54,386 nucleotides of DNA from an uncultured Schlesneria sp. (GTDB lineage Bacteria; Planctomycetota; Planctomycetia; Planctomycetales; Planctomycetaceae), in assembly GCA_903899985.1 (NCBI GenBank), contig CAIULL010000111.1:1-54386 (forward strand), given 5' to 3'. The notes beneath the pieces are model-generated. The model was not told where the DNA came from. It saw only the letters and a program-made list of their open reading frames with translations, and ran no database searches. This document shows positions 1 to 8,174 of the stretch, in pieces. Numbering within the stretch: position 1 is the first letter of the stretch; every line of letters begins with the position of its first letter. A program made the position numbers and the translations under genes.

Positions 1-331
1 CACGAAAAATCTTCGCGGCGCGCGAAGAAACAAAACGTTAGTACTACGAAAAACACGAAAAAAAACAGTCCAGGCGAGCCGGGGTGCGTCAGCCCCCGGA
101 CCGGCACAGCCTGCTCATTTGCGTTGCATAACGGGTTTAGAATAGGGAAATCATTCGCGCGTGGCACGAGGAGCGCAGGGTGGTTTTGGCTCAGATGCTG
201 ATTCGTCGTTGACGTCTGCTAAAATCGGGTTGAGGAAATCGCTTTTGCCTGGGCTGCGCCGATAACGGCGGACTTGAAATTGAGATCCATAAACGACGTC
301 CCTGCGAACCAATCGTCGCAGGGACGTTTTT
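1..331. other. Gene-free left edge with palindromes and a terminator
   Basis: No convincing gene is seen here. The stretch holds a short perfect palindrome around 11-27, A-rich sequence, a REP-like palindrome at 73-103 and a strong hairpin terminator at its right end. The terminator faces right, so a plus-strand gene probably lies just outside the window. Confidence 0.6.
73..103. repeat. REP-like palindrome
   Basis: A GC-rich imperfect inverted repeat: CCGGGG at about 79-84 pairs with CCCCGG at about 93-98, around a loop containing GCGTCAG. Extragenic palindromes of this general look are common in planctomycete genomes. Only one copy with this exact sequence was noticed in the window. Confidence 0.4.
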
Positions 332-333
332 TT
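296..333 (+). terminator. Rho-independent terminator
   Basis: A perfect 12-bp stem (296-307 with 316-327) with an 8-nt loop is followed by a run of seven T ending at 333. It terminates transcription from the left and abuts the stop codon of the convergent ion-channel gene, so it may serve both strands. The minus side lacks a clean T-run. Confidence 0.85.
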
Positions 334-1027
334 ATGATTCTTCAGAGACGGTTTGTTCTTGTGAGCCTCGAAGATTGACCAGGCCAGCGACGAGAACGGC
401 GAGATAAAACTGGCCAAACATGACTTCCCAGATGGCGAGAAATCGCGCTGTCGGTGTTTCCGGGACCACGTCTCCGAAACCGAGCGTTGTCAGTGTTGTA
501 AAGCTGAAATATTCGAGCATCAACCAACGTTGTAATTGATCGTCGACCCCTCGCTGTTTGAGTGATTCCCAGCGATAGGAGTGGGGAGCCAGGGCCTCCA
601 GTAAACAAAATGCCTCAGCGAACAGAACTCCGATCAGGACGTAGCCACAAAACGCACCGGCAATATGATCGATCGTCGCCTTTTCCTGCGTCAGTAACGT
701 TTGCAGGATGACGACGATGATAAACGCCAGAAACAGCAAGCTCGAAATTCGTCCGCCAATCAGAACGATGTGTCGCAGGTGTAGATCCGAAAACACATTT
801 CGCGAGAGCGATAAGATAACCGCCGGAATACCAAGCGATAATGCGATCGCACGTGAGCGTGGATTGACACACAACGAGATTGTTGCCGAGGCGAGCATCG
901 CGGCCCCAAGCAGATCCAGAATTAACGGCTCCTGAGAACCACTGACCGTCAACATGCGAACAATGTTCAGGGTCATGATGACAATCAGTAACGCAGTGAA
1001 TTTCCAACGATAATAAAACTTCATCAT
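332..1027 (-). CDS. Potassium-channel-like ion channel protein
   Basis: A 231-residue inner-membrane protein of the two-helix ion channel superfamily (Ion_trans_2 pore). The selectivity filter TLGFGD is at residues 181-186, preceded by a pore helix (YFSFTTLT) and followed by the inner helix at about 196-218. Four further hydrophobic segments lie at about 9-27, 36-55, 60-77 and 93-112, with another at 123-145 that would be the outer pore helix. No cytoplasmic RCK/TrkA_N or cyclic-nucleotide domain follows; the protein ends in a short acidic tail. GFG instead of GYG is a tolerated potassium-channel filter variant. It lies 29 bp downstream of the LssY_C gene on the same strand, so the two are probably cotranscribed. 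Ion selectivity is inferred from the filter only. Confidence 0.85.
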   Translation of the reverse strand: MMKFYYRWKFTALLIVIMTLNIVRMLTVSGSQEPLILDLLGAAMLASATISLCVNPRSRAIALSLGIPAVILSLSRNVFSDLHLRHIVLIGGRISSLLFLAFIIVVILQTLLTQEKATIDHIAGAFCGYVLIGVLFAEAFCLLEALAPHSYRWESLKQRGVDDQLQRWLMLEYFSFTTLTTLGFGDVVPETPTARFLAIWEVMFGQFYLAVLVAGLVNLRGSQEQTVSEES

Positions 1028-1056
1028 TGCCTTGGCTCAATACGAAGATCGATCGG

Positions 1057-1809
1057 TTATTTGTTTTCGGTTGAATTCACTAACACGCCGACGCGAAGCC
1101 GTCCATCTGTCAGGTAACGGTCACCACCTCCGTTTTTCCCCTCACGCACTTTGTGGAAGCCATCGACCCAGTAGACGTTGGTTAACTGAAGGACTTGCAG
1201 CAAATCATGAAACAATTTGTCGCGTTCGACATCGACATCCGGCGCGATATGGTGGGTGATCTCGCCTGTGGTGTGGCTGAGTCCGACATTCGTGTCGTAC
1301 GTCGCCGCGCCGAACCAGATGGGATTATCCTGGCTGTCCAGTTTCTCTGATTTCCAGAAACGAACATGGTGTCGCCGGCGCGGGTCGTCTGCGACGGGCT
1401 GTTCGAAAGCCAGATCCTGTTTTCGTCCCCAGAGATACAAACTGCTCACCGGGGCGTCATGATAGGACCGTTTGAGGATCGTATCCGCAGCGATTTTTAA
1501 CGAGCTTTTGAGCGTAATCGGATCGGCGGGAAACCACTTTGCCGCCAGTAATGCGGTGTGGACCTGTTGTTCTGTCCCGACGAGTCCCACGTTAATCGGG
1601 TCTCCAGGAATTCCTAACGTCGTATGTGTAATCTTCGGAACGGAGTCGATTGCGGGGTGTCGTCGTTCGTACTGAAGCCAATCCAGGGGGAGAATCAGAT
1701 AGGCGAGCAACAGATACGTAAAGAAAACCATGGCGATCAGTCGAACGGCGAACGCAATACGGAACCAGCGCAAGATTGTTTTGTTATTGACTGGTGATTT
1801 GAAAAACAT
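1057..1809 (-). CDS. LssY C-terminal domain membrane protein
   Basis: A protein of about 250 residues with one N-terminal membrane helix at about 20-40 and a long soluble part. Residues from about 120 onward match the LssY_C domain, including LYLWGRKQDLAFEQP, then RFWKSE, a conserved WFGAATYD segment and a GDRYLTDG segment near the end. In other bacteria the domain occurs at the C-terminus of PAP2/LssY membrane proteins and stand-alone; its biochemical role is not established. No PAP2 phosphatase domain is present. The ATG at 1809 is preferred over an in-frame TTG six bases upstream. It is the first gene of a two-gene unit with the ion channel. Confidence 0.7.
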   Translation of the reverse strand: MFFKSPVNNKTILRWFRIAFAVRLIAMVFFTYLLLAYLILPLDWLQYERRHPAIDSVPKITHTTLGIPGDPINVGLVGTEQQVHTALLAAKWFPADPITLKSSLKIAADTILKRSYHDAPVSSLYLWGRKQDLAFEQPVADDPRRRHHVRFWKSEKLDSQDNPIWFGAATYDTNVGLSHTTGEITHHIAPDVDVERDKLFHDLLQVLQLTNVYWVDGFHKVREGKNGGGDRYLTDGRLRVGVLVNSTENK

Positions 1810-2006
1810 AAACAAAGTCTGGTTTTTGAATTCGTTATTCAGGGTCGTAATGTAAGGCTCAACTCTGTTGCGTCAGCGTGATGATCCTTCTTCTAGCTCG
1901 CCTGACAGGAAACAGGGGGTCAACCTCGACTCGCGATGTTGACTCGTCCGCGTAACAATAACGACAATCGTAAATTCCTCCAGACGGAAATCATGAAGAT
2001 TGGATT

Positions 2007-2426
2007 ATGAGTGACGACAAATCAAAGCCGATCGATCTGAGCGTTCATCAATCCATCGACCCGGTCCGTCTCGCAAGTTTTCGGACCAGTCTGGCATTGG
2101 ATCGAACGATGCTCGCCTGGATCAGGACGACTCTGTCGATTGCCGGATTCGGATTCGGAATGGTGGGTTTTTTCCGAGCCCTCGAAAAGCAGTCGCCGAG
2201 TGTGGAAAGTATTCGGTTGCACACGGGTGCCATCCGATTCGGCACAACACTCGTTGTCTTCGGCATCGTGGCAACGCTGCTTGCTGCTTTGTCTCATTGG
2301 CGGTCTTTACGTCGACTTCAACGTGGCGAATCCCCGGTTCTGACGCATTGGCCGATGAGTATCACATTGGCGTTAATGCTTTCGATTCTTGGTCTGGTTG
2401 GGCTATGGTTTGTGTTCGAGCGTTGA
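2007..2426 (+). CDS. DUF202 (YidH-like) membrane protein
   Basis: A 139-residue protein with the DUF202 signature: the amphipathic LALDRTMLAWIRTTLS stretch followed by GFGFGMVGFF, then two more hydrophobic segments at about 78-98 and 116-136. Members are small three-helix inner-membrane proteins of unknown function, often near transporters. Length is normal for the family. It is divergent from the LssY_C gene, with about 200 bp between them that must carry both promoters. Confidence 0.8.
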   Translation: MSDDKSKPIDLSVHQSIDPVRLASFRTSLALDRTMLAWIRTTLSIAGFGFGMVGFFRALEKQSPSVESIRLHTGAIRFGTTLVVFGIVATLLAALSHWRSLRRLQRGESPVLTHWPMSITLALMLSILGLVGLWFVFER

Positions 2427-2490
2427 TGAGCGTTAACGATTATTCCGCCTGTTGTCGCGAGATTTGAAGTGAAGCAGTCTGTCCGACGAA

Positions 2491-2536
2491 ACCCCACCGC
2501 CCCTGCGGCGGTGGTCATCGGGCCTTTGCACCAGCG
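2491..2536 (+). repeat. 46-bp palindromic repeat, copy A (CACCAG type)
   Basis: Starts ACCCCACCGCCCC, contains the inverted pair CCACCGCC/GGCGGTGG and then GGGCCTTTGC, and ends in the CACCAGCG variant. It faces copy B 36 bp away. Confidence 0.85.
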
Positions 2537-2572
2537 ACATCGATATGCCACGACATACCGGATCTCGAAATT

Positions 2573-2618
2573 CGCTAGGGCAAAGGCCCGTTAACCACCG
2601 CCGCGGGGGCGGTGGGGT
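2573..2618 (-). repeat. 46-bp palindromic repeat, copy B (CCTAGCG type)
   Basis: Reverse-orientation copy. Read on the minus strand it matches copies C-E except for a few bases and ends in CCTAGCG. Confidence 0.85.
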
Positions 2619-2871
2619 GGGGATTCGTCACCGCGTTGCGCTTGGGGCCTTTTTGAGAGATCATCGTCCGTGAGCGATCAATACATCCGGAATAATCGAA
2701 TCGACCGGACACATGCCGAGTGTGTAACGCATTCGCTCTTGTGGTCGCACTCACGTCCGCATGCGAACTGACCCGATAGGAACTGACGTTTTCTGCGCGA
2801 ATCAGGAGTTGATTTCGCGCGATTGAAGGTCGATGCGCTCAAGATCGGCAACATAGCAGGGAGGCGTCAAG

Positions 2872-4341
2872 ATGCCGTTAGGATTTCGGTTTACGCGCAG
2901 TGCGGTTCGTGCTCTTCTCGCAGGGATCACCGCGACGGGCCTTTCCATCAACGCATCAGCGCAAGTCCCTTACGATGAGACACCGGCACCAGCACCAGCA
3001 TCCAATGGGGCATCAGCGCCGTTTGATGCTCAGCCAAACGCTGTCGCTCAGCCGATTGTGCCGACCTTAACGCCTTTAACGATGACGCCAATTGCTTCGG
3101 CGGCTCCCGCGGCTCAGGCTGCTCCGTCGGGCCCCCCGGTTCCACCTCCTTTCGGTGGGCCACTGTTCGAGCGAACGAAATTGACCGGCGACTGGGGTGG
3201 TGCTCGTAATGATTTACGAGATGCCGGGTACACCATCGATTTCAGCAATACGCAGTACTATCAAGGTGTCGCCTCGGGGGGAGTTAACCAGAACTTCCAG
3301 TACGGCGGACGCAATGACCTTTACCTGAACGTCGACGGCGAGAAGGCCGGTTTGTGGAAAGGCTTGTTCGTCACTCTGCACGAAGAAAGTCGGTACGGGA
3401 ATACGATCAATCAACAAACGGGCGCGTTAATGCCTGCCAACCTGATGATGTTGCTCCCCAAACCGGGTGGAACCGTCGAAGGCTTGACCGCCGTTAAGGT
3501 GACTCAGTTTCTTTCAGAAAACTTTCTCGTGTTCGGTGGACGCCTGAACTTGCTTGACGGATTTAGTCAACCACTGACGGGTGCGAATCAGAACACTGGT
3601 TTTATGAATACCTCGTTCATCTTCCCACCGGTCGTTGCCCGTACGGCACCATACTCGACCTACGGTGCGGGATTCGCCGTATTACATAACTTTGAACCGG
3701 TCCTTTCGGTTGGCATCCTGGATACGAACAACGTTCCAACCACGGTTGGAATCAAGGATTCGCTGTTCGCCAACGGAGCGACGATTCTTGGACAGTTAAA
3801 CCTTCCAACGACGTTCTTCAACCTTCCCGGCCACCAGGGACTGATTGGAACGTACAGCACGGGAGCTTACACCAACCTTCAGCCAGTTCCCTATTTTGAT
3901 CCGGTCACGGGGTTGGGTATCAAAACGACAACTCAATCGAGCTCATGGTCCTTTAATTACAATTTTGACCAGGCGGTATGGGTATCACCTACTAATCCGA
4001 AAAAGGTTTATGGGCTGTTTGGAAACATCGGTGTGTCGGATGGAAACCCCAACCCGATTCGAGGTTTCTACAGCGTCGGTCTCAGTGGAACGAGTCCCTT
4101 TGAGCGACGAACGCAAGATACCTTTGGTGTGGGTTACTATTACCTCGACGTCACCAATGCACTCAAAGACCTCGCTCCCAGGTTGCTACCTTTGAAGAAC
4201 GAACAGGGTGTGGAACTGTATTACAACTACGCGGTGACACCGTGGTTCCATGTCACACCGGACATTCAGGTCCTTGATCCGTTCCGTCAACGAGTCGACA
4301 ACGCATTCGTGGCTGGCGTGCGAGCCAAGATCGATTTCTGA
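2872..4341 (+). CDS. OprB-family carbohydrate porin (first of three)
   Basis: A 489-residue outer-membrane beta-barrel protein. A signal peptide (about 1-30, ending NASA) is followed by a Pro/Ala-rich linker (about 35-105) and then the OprB domain, which opens with RTKLTGDWGGAR. Other family features are the repeated aromatic strands, the WVSPTNPKKVYGLFG and DGNPNP turns, a late GVGYYY strand and a C-terminal strand ending in Phe (VAGVRAKIDF), which is the usual barrel-assembly signal. OprB porins pass sugars and related solutes across the outer membrane; the substrate here is unknown. The ATG is supported by GGGAGG seven bases upstream. The next two genes are paralogues, the second much closer to this one than the third. 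Confidence 0.85.
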   Translation: MPLGFRFTRSAVRALLAGITATGLSINASAQVPYDETPAPAPASNGASAPFDAQPNAVAQPIVPTLTPLTMTPIASAAPAAQAAPSGPPVPPPFGGPLFERTKLTGDWGGARNDLRDAGYTIDFSNTQYYQGVASGGVNQNFQYGGRNDLYLNVDGEKAGLWKGLFVTLHEESRYGNTINQQTGALMPANLMMLLPKPGGTVEGLTAVKVTQFLSENFLVFGGRLNLLDGFSQPLTGANQNTGFMNTSFIFPPVVARTAPYSTYGAGFAVLHNFEPVLSVGILDTNNVPTTVGIKDSLFANGATILGQLNLPTTFFNLPGHQGLIGTYSTGAYTNLQPVPYFDPVTGLGIKTTTQSSSWSFNYNFDQAVWVSPTNPKKVYGLFGNIGVSDGNPNPIRGFYSVGLSGTSPFERRTQDTFGVGYYYLDVTNALKDLAPRLLPLKNEQGVELYYNYAVTPWFHVTPDIQVLDPFRQRVDNAFVAGVRAKIDF

Positions 4342-4384
4342 TCGCACCTGACGGAAATCAGTCAAAGCAATCAACCGAATCGAA

Positions 4385-4430
4385 ACCCCACCGCCCCCGT
4401 GGCGGTGGTCAACGGGCCTTTGCCCTAGCG
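4385..4430 (+). repeat. 46-bp palindromic repeat, copy C
   Basis: Plus-orientation copy between the first two porin genes, ending CCTAGCG. A degenerate reversed partner (about 4465-4490, GCGCAAAAGCCCCGTCACCA) lies 35 bp downstream, echoing the inverted pairing seen at the other loci. Confidence 0.8.
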
Positions 4431-4614
4431 GCTGAAATCAAACGTGATGACAGCAGATCATCCTGGCGCAAAAGCCCCGTCACCAATCGGACCGAACGGT
4501 CGGGATTGAGTTGCGACAGGGTCGTGATGAAAAAAACTTCACGGCTTTACAGACGAATGGTGCGGAAGGACTCGCTTCTCTGCGGGGCGCGGTAAAGCAA
4601 GGGGACATTTTTTT

Positions 4615-6054
4615 ATGCGATCGCGACGACTGCTATCGCAGTTCGCAATTCGACTGCAGCTTGCGGCAGTTCTCTTCTGCTTTTCTGACGAGGTGATCGC
4701 TCAAGTTCCTCGGAGCGACTTGATTCCGTCCGGTCCGTCCGAATCCGCGACTCTCGGGACGCCCGAAGTCTTACCCGTCAATTACATCGGATATCCGGAC
4801 GCAATTGTCCCGACCCTGACACCGTTGCCAGCGCCGTCTGGCCCGATTCAGGCCTCGTCAGGTCAGGTTGCCCCAAGTCTCGCGGACCGAACGAAGCTCA
4901 CCGGTGACTGGTGGGGAGCTCGATCGGAACTGAGCGAAAACGGAGTGAACTTTGACGCGAGTACGACTCAATATTATCAAGGGGTTGCGTCGGGTGGGGT
5001 ACAGCAGGGATTTCGTTACGGCGGACGTAATGATTACTTCCTGAATATCGACGGCAAGAAGGCGGGGCTGTGGGACGGGTTTTCCGTTTCACTTCACGGT
5101 GAGACCCGTTACGGACAAACGCCGGACTTGTTAACCGGTGCGTTATTGCCAGTGAACCTGATGATGGTGTTTCCCCAATATTCAGGTACGGTCACCGCAC
5201 TCACGGCATTCAAAGTGTCACAGTATCTGTCGGAAGATCTGCTCGTCTACGGCGGTCGACTGAACATGTTCGACACGTTTGTTCAGCCGCTCACCGAGGC
5301 GACGGGACTGAACGGATTCTTGAACACCTCAATGATGTTTAACCCCGTTTTCGGGCGCACCGTCCCTTATTCCACGTACGGAGTGGGATTCGTTTATTAC
5401 CAGAACCGTCAACATGTGTTTTCGGTGTCGGTCATCGACACGAATAATACTCCGACCGTCAGCGGTTTCGATACGTTGTTCAGTAACGGAGCCACGATTG
5501 TCGGGGCACTCAATATTCCGACGCGGTTCTTCGACCGACCGGGTCACCAGGGAATTGCCGGAACGTATAGCACGGGACGATATTCGGAACTTCAACCGAC
5601 ACCGTACAACGATCCGATTCTTGGTCCTGGTTATTTGTTTCCGAAGTCGACGGGTTCCTGGTCGCTGGCCTACAATTTTGACCAGGCGATCTGGGTATCA
5701 CCCGACGATCCGAAGAAGGTCTGGGGCGTGTTTGGCGATTTGGGTTTATCGGATGGAAATCCGAATCCTGACCGCTTTTTTGCGACGCTGGGGATCAGTG
5801 GTACCAGTCCGATACAAGGACGGTCACAGGACACGTTTGGATTCGGCTATTACTACCTGGCCGTCAGCAACGTCTTAAAGGATGCAGCGCCATTGTTATC
5901 CCCTCTGAAAAACGAAGAGGGAATTGAGTTCTTTTATAATATTGCTGTTAATCAGTGGTTCCATATCACGCCTGATCTGCAGGTGATTGATCCCTACAAG
6001 CAAAGCGTCGACACTTCGATTGTGGCTGGCGTGCGAGCGAAGCTTGACTTCTGA
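4615..6054 (+). CDS. OprB-family carbohydrate porin (second of three)
   Basis: A 479-residue paralogue of the preceding porin, with the same order of parts: signal peptide (about 1-29, ending VIAQ), a short Pro-rich linker carrying PTLTPL as in the first copy, then the OprB barrel starting RTKLTGDWWGAR. The YYQGVASGGV, YGGRND, STYGVGF, NFDQAIWVSPDDPKKVWG and DGNPNP segments are almost the same as in the first porin. The C-terminus again ends VAGVRAKLDF. The gap of 273 bp carries repeat copy C and an own leader with AAGGGGAC ahead of the ATG, so it may have its own promoter. A recent tandem duplication is the simplest explanation. Confidence 0.85.
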   Translation: MRSRRLLSQFAIRLQLAAVLFCFSDEVIAQVPRSDLIPSGPSESATLGTPEVLPVNYIGYPDAIVPTLTPLPAPSGPIQASSGQVAPSLADRTKLTGDWWGARSELSENGVNFDASTTQYYQGVASGGVQQGFRYGGRNDYFLNIDGKKAGLWDGFSVSLHGETRYGQTPDLLTGALLPVNLMMVFPQYSGTVTALTAFKVSQYLSEDLLVYGGRLNMFDTFVQPLTEATGLNGFLNTSMMFNPVFGRTVPYSTYGVGFVYYQNRQHVFSVSVIDTNNTPTVSGFDTLFSNGATIVGALNIPTRFFDRPGHQGIAGTYSTGRYSELQPTPYNDPILGPGYLFPKSTGSWSLAYNFDQAIWVSPDDPKKVWGVFGDLGLSDGNPNPDRFFATLGISGTSPIQGRSQDTFGFGYYYLAVSNVLKDAAPLLSPLKNEEGIEFFYNIAVNQWFHITPDLQVIDPYKQSVDTSIVAGVRAKLDF

Positions 6055-6308
6055 GATTGATGCTTCTGAATGTTGCATCTCATCCAAATCATGATGCAAT
6101 TATTGCCGAACTGGATCGTGACAGAGGCCAGTGTTGTAATAGCTTGTGTGGGTCGTAGCAGATATACAAAGAATCGATTTTTTCGCTCCTGAAGCGATGT
6201 CATCCATCGACGTTTGACGCAAACCTTTTTGCCGATCAGACCGATGGATCTGTCAAGTGGAATATCTTTTCACTCCAAAACTCATTCCACGGATCGGTGA
6301 GTGACCGA

Positions 6309-7730
6309 ATGCGAACGAACATCGGATTAGTTCTTCGATATTGGATGCTTGTCGCAATTTTGTGCGCGTCGTCGCGGCATCTCCTGGCGCAGCCGATGAT
6401 GCAACAAATCGATACGCCCAATACGATTAACGACGCGATGGGATACGGCTTTTCCCCGGGCGAAGGGACGGGAGCTCCCATTGGCAATTCTGACGATGAT
6501 TTCTGGACACGTTCGACGCTGACGGGCGACTGGGGTGGCCTCAGGTCAAGTTTACAGAAATCCGGGATCACGTTCGCTGGACGATCAACCCAATTTGCAT
6601 TCGGCATTGATGGTGGAATTAACACGCCACCACCTCCGCCACTCGCCTTGGGGAACACATTTAAATATACCGGTCGCGGCGAATACGACATGCTGCTGGA
6701 CCTGGAAAAATTCGGGGGAATGCCCAAAGGGACTTTGCTGGTCCGTGCAGAGAACTGGTATGGTCAGTACGCAAACGTCAGTGCGAACAGTGGTGCGTTT
6801 GCACCGACAATCTTCCCGGCGGCACTACCACCGGCCAATCCTGATAATCCTGGCATCCCTTACTTGACCAACTTTCTGTACACGCAGCCCCTTTCGAAAA
6901 ATCTGGTGGTCTTCGCGGGTAAAAAAGACGTCCTTGGGGCAGCCGACCAGGACATTTTTGCAGGAGGTGACGGAACTAACCAATTCATCAATCAGGCCTT
7001 GATTGCAAACCCCTCGTTTCTGTTAGGTCTGCCCTATAGTTCGTACACAGCGGGATTTGTTTCGCCTCAGAAATGGGGCAATTTCAAGGGATACATCTGG
7101 GATCCGTCGGACTACACAAAACAGGGACTTCCGGTAAATAACCTCTTCTCGAAAGGGATCATCGTAGGTGGGGAAGTCAGCTTAAACACGAACTTCTTCG
7201 AGATGAGGGGCGAACACCACATTGGTGGGATCTGGAAGCACAAACCGTTAGACAACCTGGCCTTTAACGAGCCGCCGCCAGGTGTTTACCCCGAGCCAAC
7301 GACGCCTGGATCGCCGACGCTCAATAATTCCTACACGATTTACTACGGTTTTGACCAATACCTGGTTCAGTTCGCAAACACAAAAGATAAAGGCTGGGGC
7401 TTGTTCGGACGCGCTTCAATCAGCGATGGAAATCCGACACCTGTCCGATATTTTTTGAGTGCGGGGATTGGCGGTGACAGCCCAGTGCGACAAGGCAAGG
7501 GGGACAAGTTCGGTGTGGGCTGGTACTACGTCGGTGCCAGCAATCAATTCGGCCCGATCCCTCGAGCGGTGTTCGGTCCGACCGATGGGTCCGGTCTGGA
7601 ACTTTACTACAACATTCAGATTAATCCCTGGATGAACATCACGCCCGATATTCAGTTTATCCAGCCGGGAATGAATCGAATCGCTGAGGACTCATTCGTG
7701 TACGGGATCAGGGCGAATTTGACGCTATAG
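6309..7730 (+). CDS. OprB-family carbohydrate porin (third, divergent)
   Basis: A porin of about 473 residues more distant from its two neighbours. The signal peptide (MRTNIGLVLRYWMLVAILCA...) is followed by a short linker and the OprB domain from STLTGDWGGLRSSL. It keeps the family turns (YSSYTAGF, DGNPTPVRYFLSAGIGG, FGVGWYYVG) and ends in a barrel-type strand but with Leu rather than Phe (GIRANLTL). The ATG at 6309 with GGTGAG seven bases upstream is preferred over an in-frame GTG at 6297. The sequence before the barrel is shorter than in the other two. Solute specificity probably differs, but this is inference. Confidence 0.8.
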   Translation: MRTNIGLVLRYWMLVAILCASSRHLLAQPMMQQIDTPNTINDAMGYGFSPGEGTGAPIGNSDDDFWTRSTLTGDWGGLRSSLQKSGITFAGRSTQFAFGIDGGINTPPPPPLALGNTFKYTGRGEYDMLLDLEKFGGMPKGTLLVRAENWYGQYANVSANSGAFAPTIFPAALPPANPDNPGIPYLTNFLYTQPLSKNLVVFAGKKDVLGAADQDIFAGGDGTNQFINQALIANPSFLLGLPYSSYTAGFVSPQKWGNFKGYIWDPSDYTKQGLPVNNLFSKGIIVGGEVSLNTNFFEMRGEHHIGGIWKHKPLDNLAFNEPPPGVYPEPTTPGSPTLNNSYTIYYGFDQYLVQFANTKDKGWGLFGRASISDGNPTPVRYFLSAGIGGDSPVRQGKGDKFGVGWYYVGASNQFGPIPRAVFGPTDGSGLELYYNIQINPWMNITPDIQFIQPGMNRIAEDSFVYGIRANLTL

Positions 7731-7757
7731 TGGTTTGCGACTCTTCCGCGAACTTTG

Positions 7758-8174
7758 TCAGTCTGTCGAAGCAGGGCGAAACCCGCAAACAGCGAAATAG
7801 CCAATCGTGTAAATCACGACTGTGGAATCAAGTACCAACGGGACCCAGAACCCACTCACGAACGAGCTGTGCGCGTTGGAAAGCACGAGCCAGACCATGA
7901 AAGATTTTTCTAACGCGCTATAGAGAAGGATCGGCACCCGCCATTGTGGAACCAGTGCCGCCAGCATCATGGCAATTCCCATCAGTCCTACCATGATCCC
8001 CCAATGCTGGATGATGATTGTGTAGTCCTGCAGGTAAGGTAACTTCGCCACGTTGGGCATGGCCCAGGATGGCAAGACGGCATAGAGTCCCACCAAGGCG
8101 GTTCCCGCCCCGGTGAACAGAAAAAAGGGTCGAACGGTTCGATCGAAAAAGTGTCTCAACGCTTCAAACCCCAT
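7758..8174 (-). CDS. Four-helix membrane protein, unknown function
   Basis: A 138-residue hydrophobic protein with four predicted membrane segments at about 14-34, 55-77, 83-100 and 107-130. I do not recognise a named family. It starts inside the end of the upstream HAD-2H gene (19-bp overlap), which indicates translational coupling and a shared role. The short cytosolic N-terminus is basic and aromatic (RHFFDRTVRPFF). No catalytic motif is visible. Confidence 0.65.
   Translation of the reverse strand: MGFEALRHFFDRTVRPFFLFTGAGTALVGLYAVLPSWAMPNVAKLPYLQDYTIIIQHWGIMVGLMGIAMMLAALVPQWRVPILLYSALEKSFMVWLVLSNAHSSFVSGFWVPLVLDSTVVIYTIGYFAVCGFRPASTD

Larger units (their letters stand above)
2427..2871. 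other. Intergenic region with an inverted pair of 46-bp repeats
   Basis: No gene. The region holds two copies of the dispersed 46-bp palindromic element in opposite orientation (2491-2536 and 2573-2618), so transcripts could form a long hairpin. The remainder, about 2640-2870, is the leader of the first porin gene, with a GGGAGG ribosome-binding site at about 2859-2864. Confidence 0.7.
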
